A stretch of 5,808 bases of DNA from Bacteroidales bacterium (GTDB lineage Bacteria > Bacteroidota > Bacteroidia > Bacteroidales > Paludibacteraceae), in contig CAAFXN010000229.1 in NCBI GenBank assembly GCA_900766775.1, positions 1 to 5,808 on the forward strand, written 5' to 3'. Shown here in pieces: positions 5,401-5,808 of this stretch. Within the stretch, counting starts at the first letter, position 1; every line of letters starts with the position of its first letter. The notes below the pieces were generated by a model, which was not told the DNA's origin, did no database searches, and worked only from the letters and a program-made list of their open reading frames with translations. Made by a program: the position numbers and the translations under genes.

Positions 5401-5808
5401 AGTGCGTTCAAAATAAAAGACACTATCATTCAATCGCTGCATCTCGCTAAACTCTATGCGGTGTGTTTGGGGCGTTATAACTCTGTCATTCCATGGACTT
5501 TCACTAAATGTATAGACATACACATTGCTCCATCCGAAAGTGTTTTTGAAGTAGATAGTCTGCTTTAGTTTGAACTTCACATATACGATATTGCCGGCGA
5601 TAGTGATGTCTTGCCCGTAGGTGGTACCGTCTCCGGCGCCGTCTATCTTCTGCGTGCCGTTGATATCGCTATACCATCCTTCTACGACATAACCTTTATT
5701 CGGTGTGGCGGTGAAGGTGGCGTGGCTGACTACCTCGCCGTTTGCCAGTTCTCGGTCTCCTTCCTTTGCCGTCAGTTGTCCGCCCTCCGGATTCACCCCG
5801 CCGAAAGA
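2479..5808 (-). CDS. Large modular Bacteroidales surface protein, C-terminal 1109 residues (5' end outside window)
   Basis: The frame is open to the right edge, so the start and any signal peptide are not visible; a GTG at 5794-5796 is internal, not a start. From the N-terminal side: a divergent InlB B-repeat-like module (about 5808-5563; ends GYVVEGW... then VYVKF); a segment starting IYFKNTFGWSNVYVY (from about 5556), which resembles starch-binding (CBM26-like) modules; a long beta-rich region with NVRFMWN (about 4230-4250) and YDFKSNHLICAWLP (about 3855-3899); a module with ISFPFDV, YYDG, GKGYLL (about 3660-3450) and WNLIGVPAW (3250-3276); a further beta-sandwich; and a tail KVLLNGQLLLQTGERLYDAQGKRLW (2482-2565 area) like the C-terminal tails of exported Bacteroidales proteins. 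No catalytic motif is recognised, so an adhesive or carbohydrate-binding role at the cell surface is inferred. The order of modules matches large surface proteins I recall from gut Prevotella-like bacteria. It runs convergent to rluB and ends in the shared terminator. Confidence 0.85.
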   Translation of the reverse strand, partial: SFGGVNPEGGQLTAKEGDRELANGEVVSHATFTATPNKGYVVEGWYSDINGTQKIDGAGDGTTYGQDITIAGNIVYVKFKLKQTIYFKNTFGWSNVYVYTFSESPWNDRVITPQTHRIEFSEMQRLNDSVFYFERTSTTAATHVAFTPDRQDNYNQFHQTTVVACNIPYQEAMPLYIPNAAAQGDNNNRNECTYYFDDNVLFMSYGTLASGYNLRVKTDGDYTDYPMLREANDGSMTASKTLSLIGGKTYTFYIKNPVHGRPYSNQTGPTVNGEGVTLSKYNDENAAGMAFTPANSGEYTFQIDLYSGQMVASIHNEENAYRLRLVYVEKSGATIVKFHPSDIIPHSKGAQRDTISLYVKPFVRKNNDTNPNTCEVWIQKRSLQEGKLVWNTAQNINIKDNSTTFSTNGVYNFVLVQDGNGGLTVPLKDVHPYRGEYYIRVGLNRDYQSAENQFRFSDYASKYDERFDHYICQWQTKGADVRFCVACDYSSCVSDTLVQEPASDAHHNYTDENGIMQHSANVRFMWNSENNHIDRAYLAGAGENVSLLSRSGISTTQDGGAETNVVLADAQNWVYQHDVYAAVGTRVKLRVKPHNDAQESDYLYLKGEKGQGENDFSDENTVELIGGSQGQTLKVRVIYDFKSNHLICAWLPEQSNTINGELSLNSDLILIRKEHNEAQQITFKGDNAQITKVSQAYGVLSLSKSHFEDRNVSDNAKKFYWISFPFDVHLSEVFSALTYGKDYVLKYYDGVSRAAEGCWIDSPSFWKMYRSTEGVTLEKGKGYLLHVNIKNTDSFFAKGNQEVNIYFPSANTDSMTISGAIEETIVPAHPCTIERGNRKIYDSNWNLIGVPAWANVDAMGLPNATEIDGISVKFLYEYMPNTNGYNPEDATKYNFGSMKAYMVQFAGTINWKEKSITPSQKPLRAPAAANEQTIRLDLLRGEERLDHTFVQLSDNEGITEDFDLNSDLTKVHNQGCNLYTLIGSEQIEAAANILPHSEHTLYVPLGVSVDADGAYRFALSEETEGMDVRIADAETGYTHNLLFSPYEVSLTAGTYTQRFSLEIHASSQVTTGCSETDAAGERLRKVLLNGQLLLQTGERLYDAQGKRLW

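Overview
The window looks like a piece of a Bacteroidales (Bacteroidota) chromosome. Three things point there: a promoter of the Bacteroidota form (TTG, 20 bases, TAACTTTG) before the first gene; start codons preceded by A-rich sequence rather than Shine-Dalgarno sites; and a very large surface protein whose modules and C-terminal tail are typical of this order. The genus cannot be read from the sequence. No tRNA, rRNA, CRISPR array, transposase or phage gene is visible.

Layout. Bases 1-330 have no convincing gene; they hold short hairpins and an 11-bp tandem repeat (179-233). A promoter at 331-362 drives a DUF177/YceD-family gene (380-829), followed by rpmF for ribosomal protein L32 (911-1096). 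A 138-base gap follows, unusually rich in secondary structure: two overlapping GC-rich hairpins (1103-1141) and a perfect 13-bp inverted repeat (1157-1204). Next comes an RluB-type 23S rRNA pseudouridine synthase with a long Arg/Gly-rich N-terminal extension (1235-2383). A strong bidirectional terminator (2398-2440) separates it from a convergent minus-strand gene that fills the rest of the window (2479 to the right edge). That gene encodes the C-terminal 1109 residues of a modular, probably exported surface protein.

How the genes fit together. The three plus-strand genes form a ribosome-centred group: a DUF177 protein (linked to 23S rRNA/large-subunit biogenesis in other bacteria), a large-subunit protein and an rRNA-modifying enzyme. 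They may be cotranscribed from the 331-362 promoter, with the hairpin-rich gap as a possible control point before rluB. The minus-strand protein is functionally unrelated.

I found no clear new multi-gene system. The most unusual parts are the structured leader before rluB, the 11-bp tandem repeat upstream of the operon promoter, and the disordered RG-rich arm on the pseudouridine synthase.
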